From the NCBI GenBank assembly GCA_963702555.1, contig CAVPCW010000012.1:248001-312000 (forward strand): a DNA stretch of 64,000 nucleotides, in the 5' to 3' direction. Position numbers and translations under genes: made by a program. Shown here piece by piece: positions 45,955-53,757 of the stretch (the stretch's first letter is position 1; each line of letters opens with the position of its first letter). The notes beneath the pieces were generated by a model, which did not search any database, had not been told where the DNA came from, and worked only from the letters and a program-made list of their open reading frames with translations. The stretch is from CAMFLJ01 sp963702555. Lineage in GTDB: Bacteria; Actinomycetota; Acidimicrobiia; Acidimicrobiales; Acidimicrobilacustridaceae.

Positions 45955-46767
45955 TCAGGCGCCGGCGGGGAGTGCGCCGAGCTCGGCGCGCACGGCGTCG
46001 ACACCCGAGAGGCGGGCGACGACCGAGCCGTCGGCGTCGACCCGCAGCACGGTGGGAGCGCGCCGCACCTTGTACTGCGACGCCAGGTCGAGGTGCTCGG
46101 CCACGTCGAGCACGGTGACCGCCTCACCCGGGCGGTGGCTCTCGATCTCGGCCACGACCGACGGGCACACCGCGCAGTACTCGGTGCTGAACACGACCCA
46201 CTGGGCGCCGCCGGAGCGGAGGTCGACGGGAAGCGGGACCACCCGCGGCGTGCGGCCGGTGTGGGTGGTGGCGGGGCCCTCGAGGACCTCGATCGAATCG
46301 CCCTCGCCGAGGGACCGGTCGATCTTCACGACCCGGACACCACCGCGCAGGCGCACCAGCCAGACGTACATCTCGCAGCCGACGCAGAGGCCGGTGACCG
46401 CCGAGATGCCGGCCAGGACGGCGACGATGGCGACCAGGGCCCACCCGAGGGTGTCGGCGCCGAGGAGGAACGCCAGGGAGGCCGCCGCGAGGAACAGCAC
46501 GCCGACCGACGCCGCGAACCGGGGCGGGCGGGGATCCTCGAGCTCGGAGGGCGGGCCCAGCCGAGGCTTGATGACGGCGGCGTAGAAGCGCAGCACCGGG
46601 CCGTACTTCGGGCCGAAGGCAGCCCCGAGGAAGAGCACGACGGCGAACAGCGGGGCGACCCACTGCTGCTGGAACACGAGGCCGAGCACGAGGGCGGTGG
46701 CGAGCACCGTCTGGTTGGTGCGGGGCCCACGCGGGTCGATGGGTGCCGGTGCGGAGGTCGAGGCCAT
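45955..46767 (-). CDS. DUF4395 membrane domain fused to thioredoxin-like domain
   Basis: The N-terminal half (to about residue 140) is a DUF4395 unit: PRTNQTVLATALVLGLVFQQ, FLGAAFGPKYGPVLRFYAAV, GWALVAIVAVLAGISAVTG and the pair GLCVGCEMY. The C-terminal ~110 residues are a thioredoxin-like fold with FSTEYCAVCPSVVAEIES (CxxC), KVRRAPTVLRVDADG (cis-Pro loop). The membrane CxxC pair and the soluble CxxC suggest electron or sulfur transfer across the membrane, comparable in logic to DsbD/CcdA systems. The substrate is unknown. A TAAGCT box lies six bases before the ATG, consistent with a leaderless transcript. Confidence 0.8.
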   Translation of the reverse strand: MASTSAPAPIDPRGPRTNQTVLATALVLGLVFQQQWVAPLFAVVLFLGAAFGPKYGPVLRFYAAVIKPRLGPPSELEDPRPPRFAASVGVLFLAAASLAFLLGADTLGWALVAIVAVLAGISAVTGLCVGCEMYVWLVRLRGGVRVVKIDRSLGEGDSIEVLEGPATTHTGRTPRVVPLPVDLRSGGAQWVVFSTEYCAVCPSVVAEIESHRPGEAVTVLDVAEHLDLASQYKVRRAPTVLRVDADGSVVARLSGVDAVRAELGALPAGA

Positions 46768-46773
46768 GAAGAC

Positions 46774-46802
46774 AGCTTAAACCCGACTCAGTCGATCGAC
46801 AA
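46774..46802 (-). promoter_or_regulatory. Promoter of the DUF4395-thioredoxin gene, probably leaderless
   Basis: TTGTCG (46802-46797), a 17-base spacer and TAAGCT (46779-46774). The start codon begins six bases after the -10 box, so transcription would start at or near the ATG. Confidence 0.5.
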
Positions 46803-46872
46803 TTGCAACGGACGAGTTTCGGAGCGATGTCGTGGAAGGAGGGCGCCGCGTCGACGGGGCGAACGCGTGGGC

Positions 46873-48174
46873 TCAGTCCCGGTCGAAGCGGCTGACGACC
46901 TCGGTGTGGTGGGTGTGAGGGAACAGGTCGACGAGCACGGACTCGGTGTGGCGGTAGCCGACCCCTGCCAGCAGGGCCGCGTCGCGACCGGCGGACGCGG
47001 GGTCACAGCTGACCAGCACCAGTCGGGGCGCGGCCGACGACGCCAGCACGTGCACCGCCGCCCGCCCCAGCCCCGAGCGGGACGGGTCGGCCACGACGAG
47101 GTCGGACTTCGGTGCCCGCAGGTGCTCGATGGTGGTGGCCACGACCTTGGCGTCGATGTCGGCCAGGTTGTGGCGGGAATCCGCGACCGACGAGCGGTTC
47201 CGCTCGGCGACGACAGATCGCCAGCCGGGCACGCCGCCGAGCAGGGCGCCGGAGAACAGCCCGACCCCGCCGTAGGCATCGAGGAGCGTGTGCGACCGGC
47301 CCGGGCGGCCGGCGACCGCCAACTGATCGGCCACCATCGACCGGACCACCTCGACGAGCGCCTCGGCGCCGTCGGGTCGGGTCTGGAAGAACGACTCGGC
47401 GGAGATGCGCCAGCGACGGCCGGCGACCTCTTCGTGGATCCAGGCCCGCCGTCCGGCCTCGAGCTCGTCGGCCCCGACCACCAGCACGTCGGAGGGGAGC
47501 TGGACGCCCTCGGCGGTGGGCATGGCGATCGCCATGCGCTCCCCCGTCGCCGCGCCGATGCGCAACACGACCTCGTCGGCCGCACCGAACCGGCCTTCCT
47601 GCACCAGCTCGTCGAGCCGCGGGTGAGCGACGAGGCAGTGCTCGATCGGGACGACCTCGTGGCTCTCGGCCCGACGCAGGCCGGCCACGCCGTCGACCAC
47701 GGCCAGGCGCAACGTGGTGCGGAAGCCCCACGGCGAGAGCGACGGGCCGACACCGACGACGGGATCTTCGATGCGGCCGAGACGGCGGAGCGCATCGACC
47801 ACGAGGTCGACCTTGGCCCGCACCTGCGCGTTCGGCTCGAGGGTCTGGAGGTCACACCCACCACATCCGTCGGCGACGTGCGGGCAACGGGGACGGACCC
47901 GGTCGGGCGACGCCCACAGGCGACGCCGCACCACACCCCGGAGGGCGCCCTTGCGCTGCTGCAGTTCGACCTCGACCTGCTCGCCCGGCAGGGCACCGGC
48001 GACCAGGACCACCCGACCGTCGGGATGGCGGGCCAGGGCATCGCCGCCGGCCACGAGCCGGTCGGCGACGAGGGCCACGGTCTCCACCGGGCCGCGGTCG
48101 ACGCGGCGCTCGCGGGACGGGGCGACAGGGGGATGGTCGGCCTCGGACGGCGGGAGGTCGGTCACCTGTCCCAC
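46873..48174 (-). CDS. Class I SAM-dependent RNA uracil-C5 methyltransferase (RlmD/TrmA family)
   Basis: The 433-residue enzyme has a TRAM domain (GGDALARHPDGRVVLVAGAL), a [4Fe-4S] motif CPHVADGCGGCDLQ with a later HCLVAHP, a SAM site (LLDAYGGVGLFSGALLG), the motif VVADPSRSGLG and the catalytic loop LVSCDPASAGRD. It methylates C5 of a uridine in 23S rRNA or tRNA; which one cannot be read from the sequence. It is divergent from rpe with a 50-base gap. It is intact. Confidence 0.9.
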   Translation of the reverse strand: MGQVTDLPPSEADHPPVAPSRERRVDRGPVETVALVADRLVAGGDALARHPDGRVVLVAGALPGEQVEVELQQRKGALRGVVRRRLWASPDRVRPRCPHVADGCGGCDLQTLEPNAQVRAKVDLVVDALRRLGRIEDPVVGVGPSLSPWGFRTTLRLAVVDGVAGLRRAESHEVVPIEHCLVAHPRLDELVQEGRFGAADEVVLRIGAATGERMAIAMPTAEGVQLPSDVLVVGADELEAGRRAWIHEEVAGRRWRISAESFFQTRPDGAEALVEVVRSMVADQLAVAGRPGRSHTLLDAYGGVGLFSGALLGGVPGWRSVVAERNRSSVADSRHNLADIDAKVVATTIEHLRAPKSDLVVADPSRSGLGRAAVHVLASSAAPRLVLVSCDPASAGRDAALLAGVGYRHTESVLVDLFPHTHHTEVVSRFDRD

Positions 48175-48224
48175 CGTAGGCGGGTATCGTCCGGACGCCC
48201 TGTCACTCGTTCGCGAAGGTTCCC

Positions 48225-48917
48225 ATGCCGCCGACCGCGCCCCGCACCGTCGAGATCGTCCCCTCCGTCCTCCCTGCGGACTTCGCCCACCTGGGCGACG
48301 CCGTCATCGACCTGGAGAAGGCCGGCGTCGACCGCATCCAGTGGGACGTCATGGACGGCAACTTCGTGCCGAACCTCACCTTCGGCGCCGACGTGATCGC
48401 CGCCACCCGGCCGCTGGTCGAGATCCCCTTCGAGGCCCACCTGATGGTGACCGAGCCCACGTGGATCCTCGAGACCATGGTCGAGGCGGGCTGCCGGCTG
48501 CTCATCGTCCACGCCGAGGCCTGCCAGCACCTTCACCGCACCCTCGGCCGGGTCCGCGAGCTCGGCGCCGCCGCCGCGGTCGCCCTGAACCCGGCCACAC
48601 CCGTCGAGGCCGTCACCAACGTCCTCGACCTCGTCGAGATGGTGCTGGTGATGACCGTGAACCCCGGCTTCGGGGGCCAGGCCTACATCCCCACCATGGA
48701 GCCGAAGATCGCCGAGCTGCGCCGGGTGATCGTCGAGCGCGGCCTCGACGTCGACATCGAGGTCGACGGCGGCATCGGCCCGTCCACCATCGGCGGTGCG
48801 GCCGGCGCCGGCGCCAACGTGCTCGTCGCCGGCAGCTCGCTCTTCCGTGACCCCGAGGGGAAGGCCCACGCCGTCACCGAGCTGCGCGAGCTCGCCGTGC
48901 GGGCCCAGGGGGCCTGA
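48225..48917 (+). CDS. rpe: Ribulose-phosphate 3-epimerase
   Basis: The 230-residue TIM-barrel enzyme interconverts ribulose-5-phosphate and xylulose-5-phosphate. Signatures are IVPSVLPADFAHLGDAVIDL (catalytic region), WDVMDGNFVPNLTFG (metal His/Asp region), FEAHLMV, LVMTVNPGFGGQAYIPTMEP and IEVDGGIGPSTIGGAAGAGA (second acid and phosphate site). It is probably co-transcribed with the small secreted protein six bases downstream. Confidence 0.96.
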   Translation: MPPTAPRTVEIVPSVLPADFAHLGDAVIDLEKAGVDRIQWDVMDGNFVPNLTFGADVIAATRPLVEIPFEAHLMVTEPTWILETMVEAGCRLLIVHAEACQHLHRTLGRVRELGAAAAVALNPATPVEAVTNVLDLVEMVLVMTVNPGFGGQAYIPTMEPKIAELRRVIVERGLDVDIEVDGGIGPSTIGGAAGAGANVLVAGSSLFRDPEGKAHAVTELRELAVRAQGA

Positions 48918-48922
48918 ACGGC

Positions 48923-49426
48923 GTGGCCGACCAGCCGCGGCGGCGGCTCAGGCGGGGCGTGGTCGTGCTCGTCGCCGTGCTGGCGATCGCCGCGCTCGTC
49001 GTCGGGGGCGCGCTCTTCGTGCGCTCCCGCCAGGTCGAGCGGTCGGTGGAGGGCCTCTGCACCCAGCTGACCGCGGCCCAGGACCTCGACCAGGCGCTCA
49101 CGACGCTCGACCCCGCCACCCTCGAGCCTCAGGTGCAGGCGCTCGCCGAGGCGAAGGCCGTGGCGCCCGACGACATCAAGGACTCCGTGGCCACGCTCGC
49201 CGACTTCGTGTCGGGGGTGACCGACACGGTCACCACCGCGCAGGGCGACCGCGAGCAGGCCCTGGCCCAGGCCCTCGAGGCGCGCCAGACCGACGTCGAC
49301 GCGGCCACTGCGGCCGGCACCGCCGTGCAGCAGTGGGCGTCGACGAACTGCGGGCTGGCGCTGGCGGGCACCGGCACGCCGTCGACCCCGACGTCGGAGA
49401 CGACGGCCACGACCGCGGTGCCGTAG
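48923..49426 (+). CDS. Small membrane-anchored or secreted hypothetical protein
   Basis: The 167-residue protein starts at GTG 48923, six bases after rpe. It has a basic N-terminus and one hydrophobic segment (GVVVLVAVLAIAALVVGGAL), then an Ala/Asp-rich helical region with two cysteines (VEGLCTQLT and STNCGLALAG) that could form a disulfide, and a Thr/Ser/Pro-rich tail. I do not recognise it. It is likely exposed outside the membrane. Confidence 0.7.
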   Translation: MADQPRRRLRRGVVVLVAVLAIAALVVGGALFVRSRQVERSVEGLCTQLTAAQDLDQALTTLDPATLEPQVQALAEAKAVAPDDIKDSVATLADFVSGVTDTVTTAQGDREQALAQALEARQTDVDAATAAGTAVQQWASTNCGLALAGTGTPSTPTSETTATTAVP

Positions 49427-49454
49427 ACCGCCGCCCCGGCGAGGGGCGACGGTC
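49426..49454. terminator. Bidirectional hairpin between convergent genes
   Basis: GACCGCCGCCCC pairs with GGGGCGACGGTC (12 bases, one mismatch) around a five-base loop, starting at the stop codon of the small protein gene and 13 bases from the clpP stop. Confidence 0.6.
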
Positions 49455-49466
49455 GAGGGCAAACGG

Positions 49467-50069
49467 CTAGGAGAGCTCGCCCCGGCGGCTGATCACGTGG
49501 TCGATCACGCCGTAGGCCTTGGCCTGCTCGGCGGTGAACCAGCGGTCGCGCTCGGAGTCGGTCTCGATCTGCTCGACCGGCTGGCCCGTGTGGTGGGCGA
49601 TGCGCTCGGCCATCAGGCGCTTGATGTAGGCCATCTGCTCGGCCTGGATGGCGATGTCGGAGGCCTGGCCCTGAACGCCGCCGAGGGGCTGGTGCATCAT
49701 GATGCGGCTGTGGGGCAGCGAGTAGCGCTTGCCCGCGGCGCCGGCGGTGAGCAGGAACTGGCCCATCGAGGCGGCGAGGCCCATGCAGATGGTGCCCACG
49801 TCGGGCGCCACGAACTGCATGGTGTCGTAGATGGCCATGCCGGCGGTGACGGAGCCACCCGGCGAGTTGATGTACAGCCAGATGTCGCGCTCGGGGTCCT
49901 CGCCCTCGAGGTAGAGGAGCTGGGCGACGAGCTGGTTGGCCACCGCGTCGTTGACGTCGCTCCCGAGGACCACGATGCGGTCCTTCAACAGCATCCGGAA
50001 GATGTCCGCGCCCGGATCGGCGATGGAGGCGGCGGCGGCCACCTGCGGTGCGAGCGGGGGATGCTGCAT
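49467..50069 (-). CDS. clpP: ATP-dependent Clp protease proteolytic subunit (second copy)
   Basis: The 200-residue protease has Ser in CMGLAASMGQFLLTAGAAGK, His in HSRIMMHQPLGGVQGQA and Asp in ETDSERDRWFTAEQAKAYGV. NSPGGSVTAGMAIYDTMQFV is the handle. The ATG of MQHPPLAP is preceded by GGAAGGAGA. It is monocistronic and 26 kb from the clpX-linked copy; the two would probably form a hetero-tetradecamer as in mycobacteria. The Ser-Met context after the nucleophile resembles ClpP1. Confidence 0.95.
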   Translation of the reverse strand: MQHPPLAPQVAAAASIADPGADIFRMLLKDRIVVLGSDVNDAVANQLVAQLLYLEGEDPERDIWLYINSPGGSVTAGMAIYDTMQFVAPDVGTICMGLAASMGQFLLTAGAAGKRYSLPHSRIMMHQPLGGVQGQASDIAIQAEQMAYIKRLMAERIAHHTGQPVEQIETDSERDRWFTAEQAKAYGVIDHVISRRGELS

Positions 50070-50243
50070 CGGTCTCCTTCCAGCGGCCCCGGAGGGGCCG
50101 GTTCCATCAGAACTGGGGGGCGGGTGGCCCCGGGGACGCAGGCTACAGGGCGGCTCCGCCGGTTCGGCGCGTCCGGGGCGGCCACTACCGTGGCGACGCC
50201 TGCGAGGGGTGGGCGGAGCCGTCGGCGCGAAGGGGGTCCGAGC

Positions 50244-51353
50244 GTGGCTGGGCGAGGCATGGAGGCTCCGGCGCCGGCGAGCGCGGCCGTCTTCGACGGC
50301 ACCGCGCTGGTCGTGGTCGACGACGTGGAGGTGGCGGCGCCGGCCGAAGGCGAGGTCACCGTGAGGGTGTTGGCCTCGGGCATCTGCCACAGCGACCTGA
50401 ACGTGCTCGACGGCACCTCGCCCTACCCGCCGCCCGTCGTGCTGGGCCACGAGGGCGCGGGCGTGATCGAGCGGATCGGCCCGGAGGTCGCCGGGTGGTC
50501 GGTGGGCCAGCCGGTCGCCCTCCACACCCTCACCCCCTGTGGCACCTGCTCGGCCTGTCGCCGCGGGCACCCGACGGCGTGCCCCGAGGCGTTCGGCCGT
50601 CGCGCCCGCCGGCTCACCCGCCGGGGCCAGGGGGTGGCGGCCTACGCCAACGTGGGGTCGTTCTCGGAGCGCACCACCGTCTCGGCCCGCCAGCTGGTCG
50701 CCGTCGACGACCTCCCCCTCCGCTCGGCGTGCCTCCTCGGCTGCGCCGTCTCCACCGGGGTGGGAACCGTGCGCAACGTGGCCTCCGTGACCGCCGGCGA
50801 CCGCGTGGCGGTGATCGGCGTCGGCGGCATCGGGGCCAACGCCATCCAGGCGGCCCGGTTGGCGGGCGCAACCGTCACCGCCGTCGACCGCGCCGCCGAC
50901 CGTCGGGCGGTGGCCGAGCGGTTCGGAGCTGCGGCATTCGTCTCGGCCGACGAGGTCGAGGGCCTCCGCGAGTCGTTCGACGTCGTGATCGAGTGCAGCG
51001 GCGCGCCGGCGGCGATCGAGTCCGCCATCTCCCTCTCCGCCCCCGGCGGCACGACGGTGCTGGTGGGCCTGCCACCCCGGGGTCACCGGACCGAGGTCGA
51101 CGTCACCGCGCTGATGGCGGGCCGCACGGTCGTGGGCGCCTTCAACGGCGACACGCTTCCCGAGCGCGACTTCCCGCTGATCGTCGGTGACGTGCGCGCC
51201 GGTCGCCTCGACCTCGACGGACTGGTGAGCGCCGTGTGGCCCCTCGAGGAGATCGCCGAGGCCATCGCCGCGGTGCGAGCCGGCGAGGTGCTGCGGGCCG
51301 TGCTCGACCTGGGCGATGACCGCCGGCCGGGCCGTCACGTGGTCGGCCGGTAG
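50244..51353 (+). CDS. Zinc-dependent alcohol dehydrogenase (MDR family)
   Basis: The 369-residue enzyme has the catalytic zinc region ASGICHSDLNVLDG and LGHEGAGVIERIG, the structural zinc loop TPCGTCSACRRGHPTACPEA, and the NAD site VAVIGVGGIGANAIQAARLA with Asp in VTAVDRA (NAD rather than NADP preference). GCAVSTGVGTVRNVA matches class III-type and mycothiol- or acyl-type dehydrogenases of actinobacteria. The start is GTG at 50244, with AAGGGGG seven bases upstream; an ATG five codons later is possible. Substrate unknown. Confidence 0.9.
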   Translation: MAGRGMEAPAPASAAVFDGTALVVVDDVEVAAPAEGEVTVRVLASGICHSDLNVLDGTSPYPPPVVLGHEGAGVIERIGPEVAGWSVGQPVALHTLTPCGTCSACRRGHPTACPEAFGRRARRLTRRGQGVAAYANVGSFSERTTVSARQLVAVDDLPLRSACLLGCAVSTGVGTVRNVASVTAGDRVAVIGVGGIGANAIQAARLAGATVTAVDRAADRRAVAERFGAAAFVSADEVEGLRESFDVVIECSGAPAAIESAISLSAPGGTTVLVGLPPRGHRTEVDVTALMAGRTVVGAFNGDTLPERDFPLIVGDVRAGRLDLDGLVSAVWPLEEIAEAIAAVRAGEVLRAVLDLGDDRRPGRHVVGR

Positions 51354-51368
51354 CGTGGAGGTCGCCAC

Positions 51369-51455
51369 GCGGGCGTGGCGGAACTGGCAGACGCGCCGGG
51401 TTTAGGTCCCGGTGTCCTCACGGACTTGGGGGTTCGAGTCCCCCCGCCCGCACCA
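51369..51455 (+). tRNA. tRNA-Leu(TAG)
   Basis: A class II tRNA with acceptor GCGGGCG/CGCCCGC and anticodon arm CCGGG-TTTAGGT-CCCGG (anticodon TAG). It has a long variable arm (GTGTCCTCACGGACT) and T arm TGGGGG-TTCGAGT-CCCCC. CCA is encoded (51453-51455). Confidence 0.95.
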
Positions 51456-51478
51456 CCGCGCCGGCTCCGGCCGGGCTC

Positions 51479-51931
51479 TCAGGAGACGATCTCGATCCCC
51501 GTGGCATCGGCGGCGTCCTGGAGCCCTCCGAGGTCGGTCACGTCGGTGAACCCGGCCTCGGCCATGGTGGCGGCCGCCGCCGCGGAACGGTTCCCGCTGC
51601 GGCAGTAGACGAAGTACTGGCCCTCCGGGTCGAGGGCGGCCAGCTCGGCGTCGAAGCGGCCCGACTGGACGTCGAGGTTCACCGCGCCGTCGAGGTGGCC
51701 CTCGGCGAACTCCTCGGGGGTCCGCACGTCGATCACGGTGGCCGAGGCGGGGACCACGACGGAGGCGGTTCCGGCGCCCTCCGCCCCGGTGGACGACGTG
51801 GCGGACGTCGACCCCCCGTCGGACGAGCAGCCCGCGAGCACCGGGCCGAGGACGAGGACGGCCCCCAGCACCAGCAGGGCCGAGGCTCGACGGACGACGT
51901 GGTGGGTCGGGACCCGGCTGAGCTCGGTCAT
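51479..51931 (-). CDS. Rhodanese-domain lipoprotein
   Basis: The 150-residue protein has a lipoprotein signal (ASALLVLGAVLVLGPVLAGC) and a rhodanese domain: TVIDVRTPEEFAEGHLDGAV and the active-site loop YFVYCRSGNRSAAAA with the persulfide-carrying Cys. It would sit on the outer face of the membrane and transfer sulfane sulfur or bind thiols. A CsoR/CstR-type regulator lacking the copper-binding His is encoded two genes upstream on the same strand, which suggests a reactive-sulfur response; this is inference. Confidence 0.88.
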   Translation of the reverse strand: MTELSRVPTHHVVRRASALLVLGAVLVLGPVLAGCSSDGGSTSATSSTGAEGAGTASVVVPASATVIDVRTPEEFAEGHLDGAVNLDVQSGRFDAELAALDPEGQYFVYCRSGNRSAAAAATMAEAGFTDVTDLGGLQDAADATGIEIVS

Positions 51932-51947
51932 GTGGCCTCCAATGTGG

Positions 51948-52767
51948 TCAGGTCAGGAAGAGCGAGAGCACCCCGATGGTGTTCACGCACGAGTGGGCGA
52001 CGATCGAGGGCCCCGAGGCGCCCCTCCGCCCGCACGACCAGCACCGCGAACACGGCGCCGTAGCTGGCGGTGACGGCCACGATGAACAGGGCGTGGGGGA
52101 TGCCGCTCCCCGCTTCGAAGTGGAAGGCGCCGAACACCAGCGACGACACCACGACGGCGATGGTGAGGTTCCACCGGCGGCCGATGGCCCGCAGCATGAG
52201 GCCACGGAAGAACAGCTCCTCGGCGATCGGCGTGAGCACGGCGATGAGGACCCACAGGAGCAGGCCGGTGGCCACGCCCGGGTTCTGGGGAAGGAAGTCA
52301 CCGTTGCCCGGCGCGTCGTCGCCCGTCACCACCCGCCACACGACCCCGCCGATCACGGAGACGACGATGGCCACCACGCCGCCGAGCAGACCCCACGCCA
52401 GGTCGATCCAACGGATCTCCAGGCCGAAGTCCTTGGCCAGGCTGCGCTGGCCCTTGCGGTAGGTGGCCACGATCGGCCAGCCGACGAAGCCGATCCAGCC
52501 GCCGAGCAGGCTCAGGGCGATGGCCCAGACGCTGAGCTCGCCGATGCTGCCGTCGCTCGCGTTGTCGATGTCGATGACGCCCGTGGCGAGCAGCGCCACG
52601 CTCACCGCGACGCCGCCGACGATGTAGAGCAGGATGCCCCAGAAGATGTCGCCGACGCCCCAGCCGATGATCGGCCGAGGGGCATAGCCCTGCGGTGCCG
52701 GCGGCAGGGGCGGCGGAGGGGGAAGGGGCGGCAGCGCAGGCGGCTGCGGCGGGAGGGCGTCGCTCAC
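51948..52767 (-). CDS. CPBP-family intramembrane glutamic endopeptidase, frameshifted near C-terminus
   Basis: The protein begins with a Pro-rich cytoplasmic tail and has about eight helices. Catalytic motifs are EELFFRG (EExxxR) and VFGAFHF (FxxxH); the third motif is in ASGPSIVAHSCVNTIGVL, found in another frame after a break near 52020, ending at 51948. In the uncorrected frame the protein ends at 51928 without this motif. CPBP proteases process prenylated or other membrane proteins and some confer bacteriocin immunity; the substrate is unknown. It sits between the rhodanese and csoR genes. Confidence 0.82.
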
Positions 52768-52808
52768 CGGGCCAGTCTGCCCGGCGGCACGCCCTCGACC
52801 GTCGCGGC

Positions 52809-53087
52809 TCAGGCCAACTTCATGAACATCTTCTCGACCTCGGCCAGCGGGTAGCCCTGCTCCGCGGCCCGATCGGGGTCCTCGATGCAGTAGGTGAGGC
52901 CGGCGGCGACGAGGCGGAACCCGGCCTGCTCGAGCGCGCGGTTGGCGGCGGAGAGCTGGGTGACGATGTCACGGCACTCCCGCCCCTCCTCGAGCATCCG
53001 CTCGATGCCCTGGACCTGCCCGGCGACCCGGCGCAGGCGGGTGCGGACGTCGGCGATGACTTCCTCGGGGAACTGCATCTGGCTCAC
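52809..53087 (-). CDS. CsoR/CstR-family metal- or persulfide-responsive repressor
   Basis: The 92-residue all-helical protein contains VRTRLRRVAGQVQGIERMLE, the DUF156 hallmark. Copper-sensing CsoR uses Cys-His-Cys; the aligned positions here are Cys38, Gly63 and Cys67, so both cysteines are kept but the His ligand is lost. Two cysteines without the His is the pattern of persulfide sensors of the CstR type. A TACCC-N-GGGGTA operator overlapping a TAAAAT -10 box lies just upstream, indicating autoregulation. The downstream rhodanese lipoprotein fits a sulfur-stress regulon. The persulfide role is inferred, not shown. Confidence 0.88.
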   Translation of the reverse strand: MSQMQFPEEVIADVRTRLRRVAGQVQGIERMLEEGRECRDIVTQLSAANRALEQAGFRLVAAGLTYCIEDPDRAAEQGYPLAEVEKMFMKLA

Positions 53088-53119
53088 GTCCTCCTGGGGT
53101 CGCGGGTCCCGCCGTCGGG

Positions 53120-53140
53120 TACCCGCAGGGGTATTTTACC
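53120..53140 (-). promoter_or_regulatory. CsoR-type operator over the -10 box of its own gene
   Basis: TACCC-GCA-GGGGTA (53120-53133) is the GC-flanked dyad used by CsoR-family repressors. A second half-dyad GGTA-TTT-TACC (53130-53140) adjoins it. On the minus strand TAAAAT (53138-53133) is a good -10 box, so a bound repressor would block polymerase. Confidence 0.6.
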
Positions 53141-53753
53141 CGGCCGGCTCGGAATCATCGCGACCCTCGGCCAGGGTCGTCGCCAGCGCGCGGAACGCCC
53201 GCCCGCGATGGCTGATGGCGTGCTTCTCGGCGGCGGACATCTCGGCGAAGGTGCGGCCGCCGCCTTCGTCCGGGGCGAACACCGGGTCGTAGCCGAACCC
53301 CTGCTCCCCCGTCGGCACCGTGGTGATGTGGCCCTCGACGGTGCCCTCCACCGCCACCTCGGTGCCGTCGGGCCGGCGCACCAGGGCGACCGTGCGGAAC
53401 CGGGCACGGCGGGCCTCCGGGGTGGCGGCCCCGACCCGGTCGAGCTCGGCGAGCAGGTGGGCCACGTTGTCGGCGTAGGTCGCGCCCTCGCCGGCGTAGC
53501 GGGCGGAGAACACGCCCGGCGCCCCGCCGAGCGCGTCGACCTCCAGCCCGGTGTCGTCGGCGACGGCCGCGGCACCGACCGCGTCGGCGATGGCCACGGC
53601 CTTCAGCCGGGCGTTGCCCTCGAGGGTGTCGGCGTCCTCGACCACGTCGGGCACCGACGCCGGCCGCGGCTCGAGCTCGACGCCGGCCGGCCCGAGGATG
53701 GCTGCGATCTCCGCCACCTTGTCCGGGTTGGCGGACGCGACGACGAGGCGCAC
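53136..53753 (-). CDS. rdgB: Non-canonical purine NTP pyrophosphatase (RdgB/HAM1)
   Basis: The 205-residue enzyme hydrolyses dITP and XTP, keeping these bases out of nucleic acids. Motifs are VVASANPDKVAEIAAIL (SxNxxK at the N-terminus), GNARLKA, VADDTGLEVDALGGAPGVFS (catalytic acids), GEQGFGYDPVF and KHAISHRGRA. GTG start at 53753. It lies four bases after rph, as in the mycobacterial rph-rdgB order. Confidence 0.95.
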   Translation of the reverse strand: MRLVVASANPDKVAEIAAILGPAGVELEPRPASVPDVVEDADTLEGNARLKAVAIADAVGAAAVADDTGLEVDALGGAPGVFSARYAGEGATYADNVAHLLAELDRVGAATPEARRARFRTVALVRRPDGTEVAVEGTVEGHITTVPTGEQGFGYDPVFAPDEGGGRTFAEMSAAEKHAISHRGRAFRALATTLAEGRDDSEPAG

Positions 53754-53757
53754 CGGC

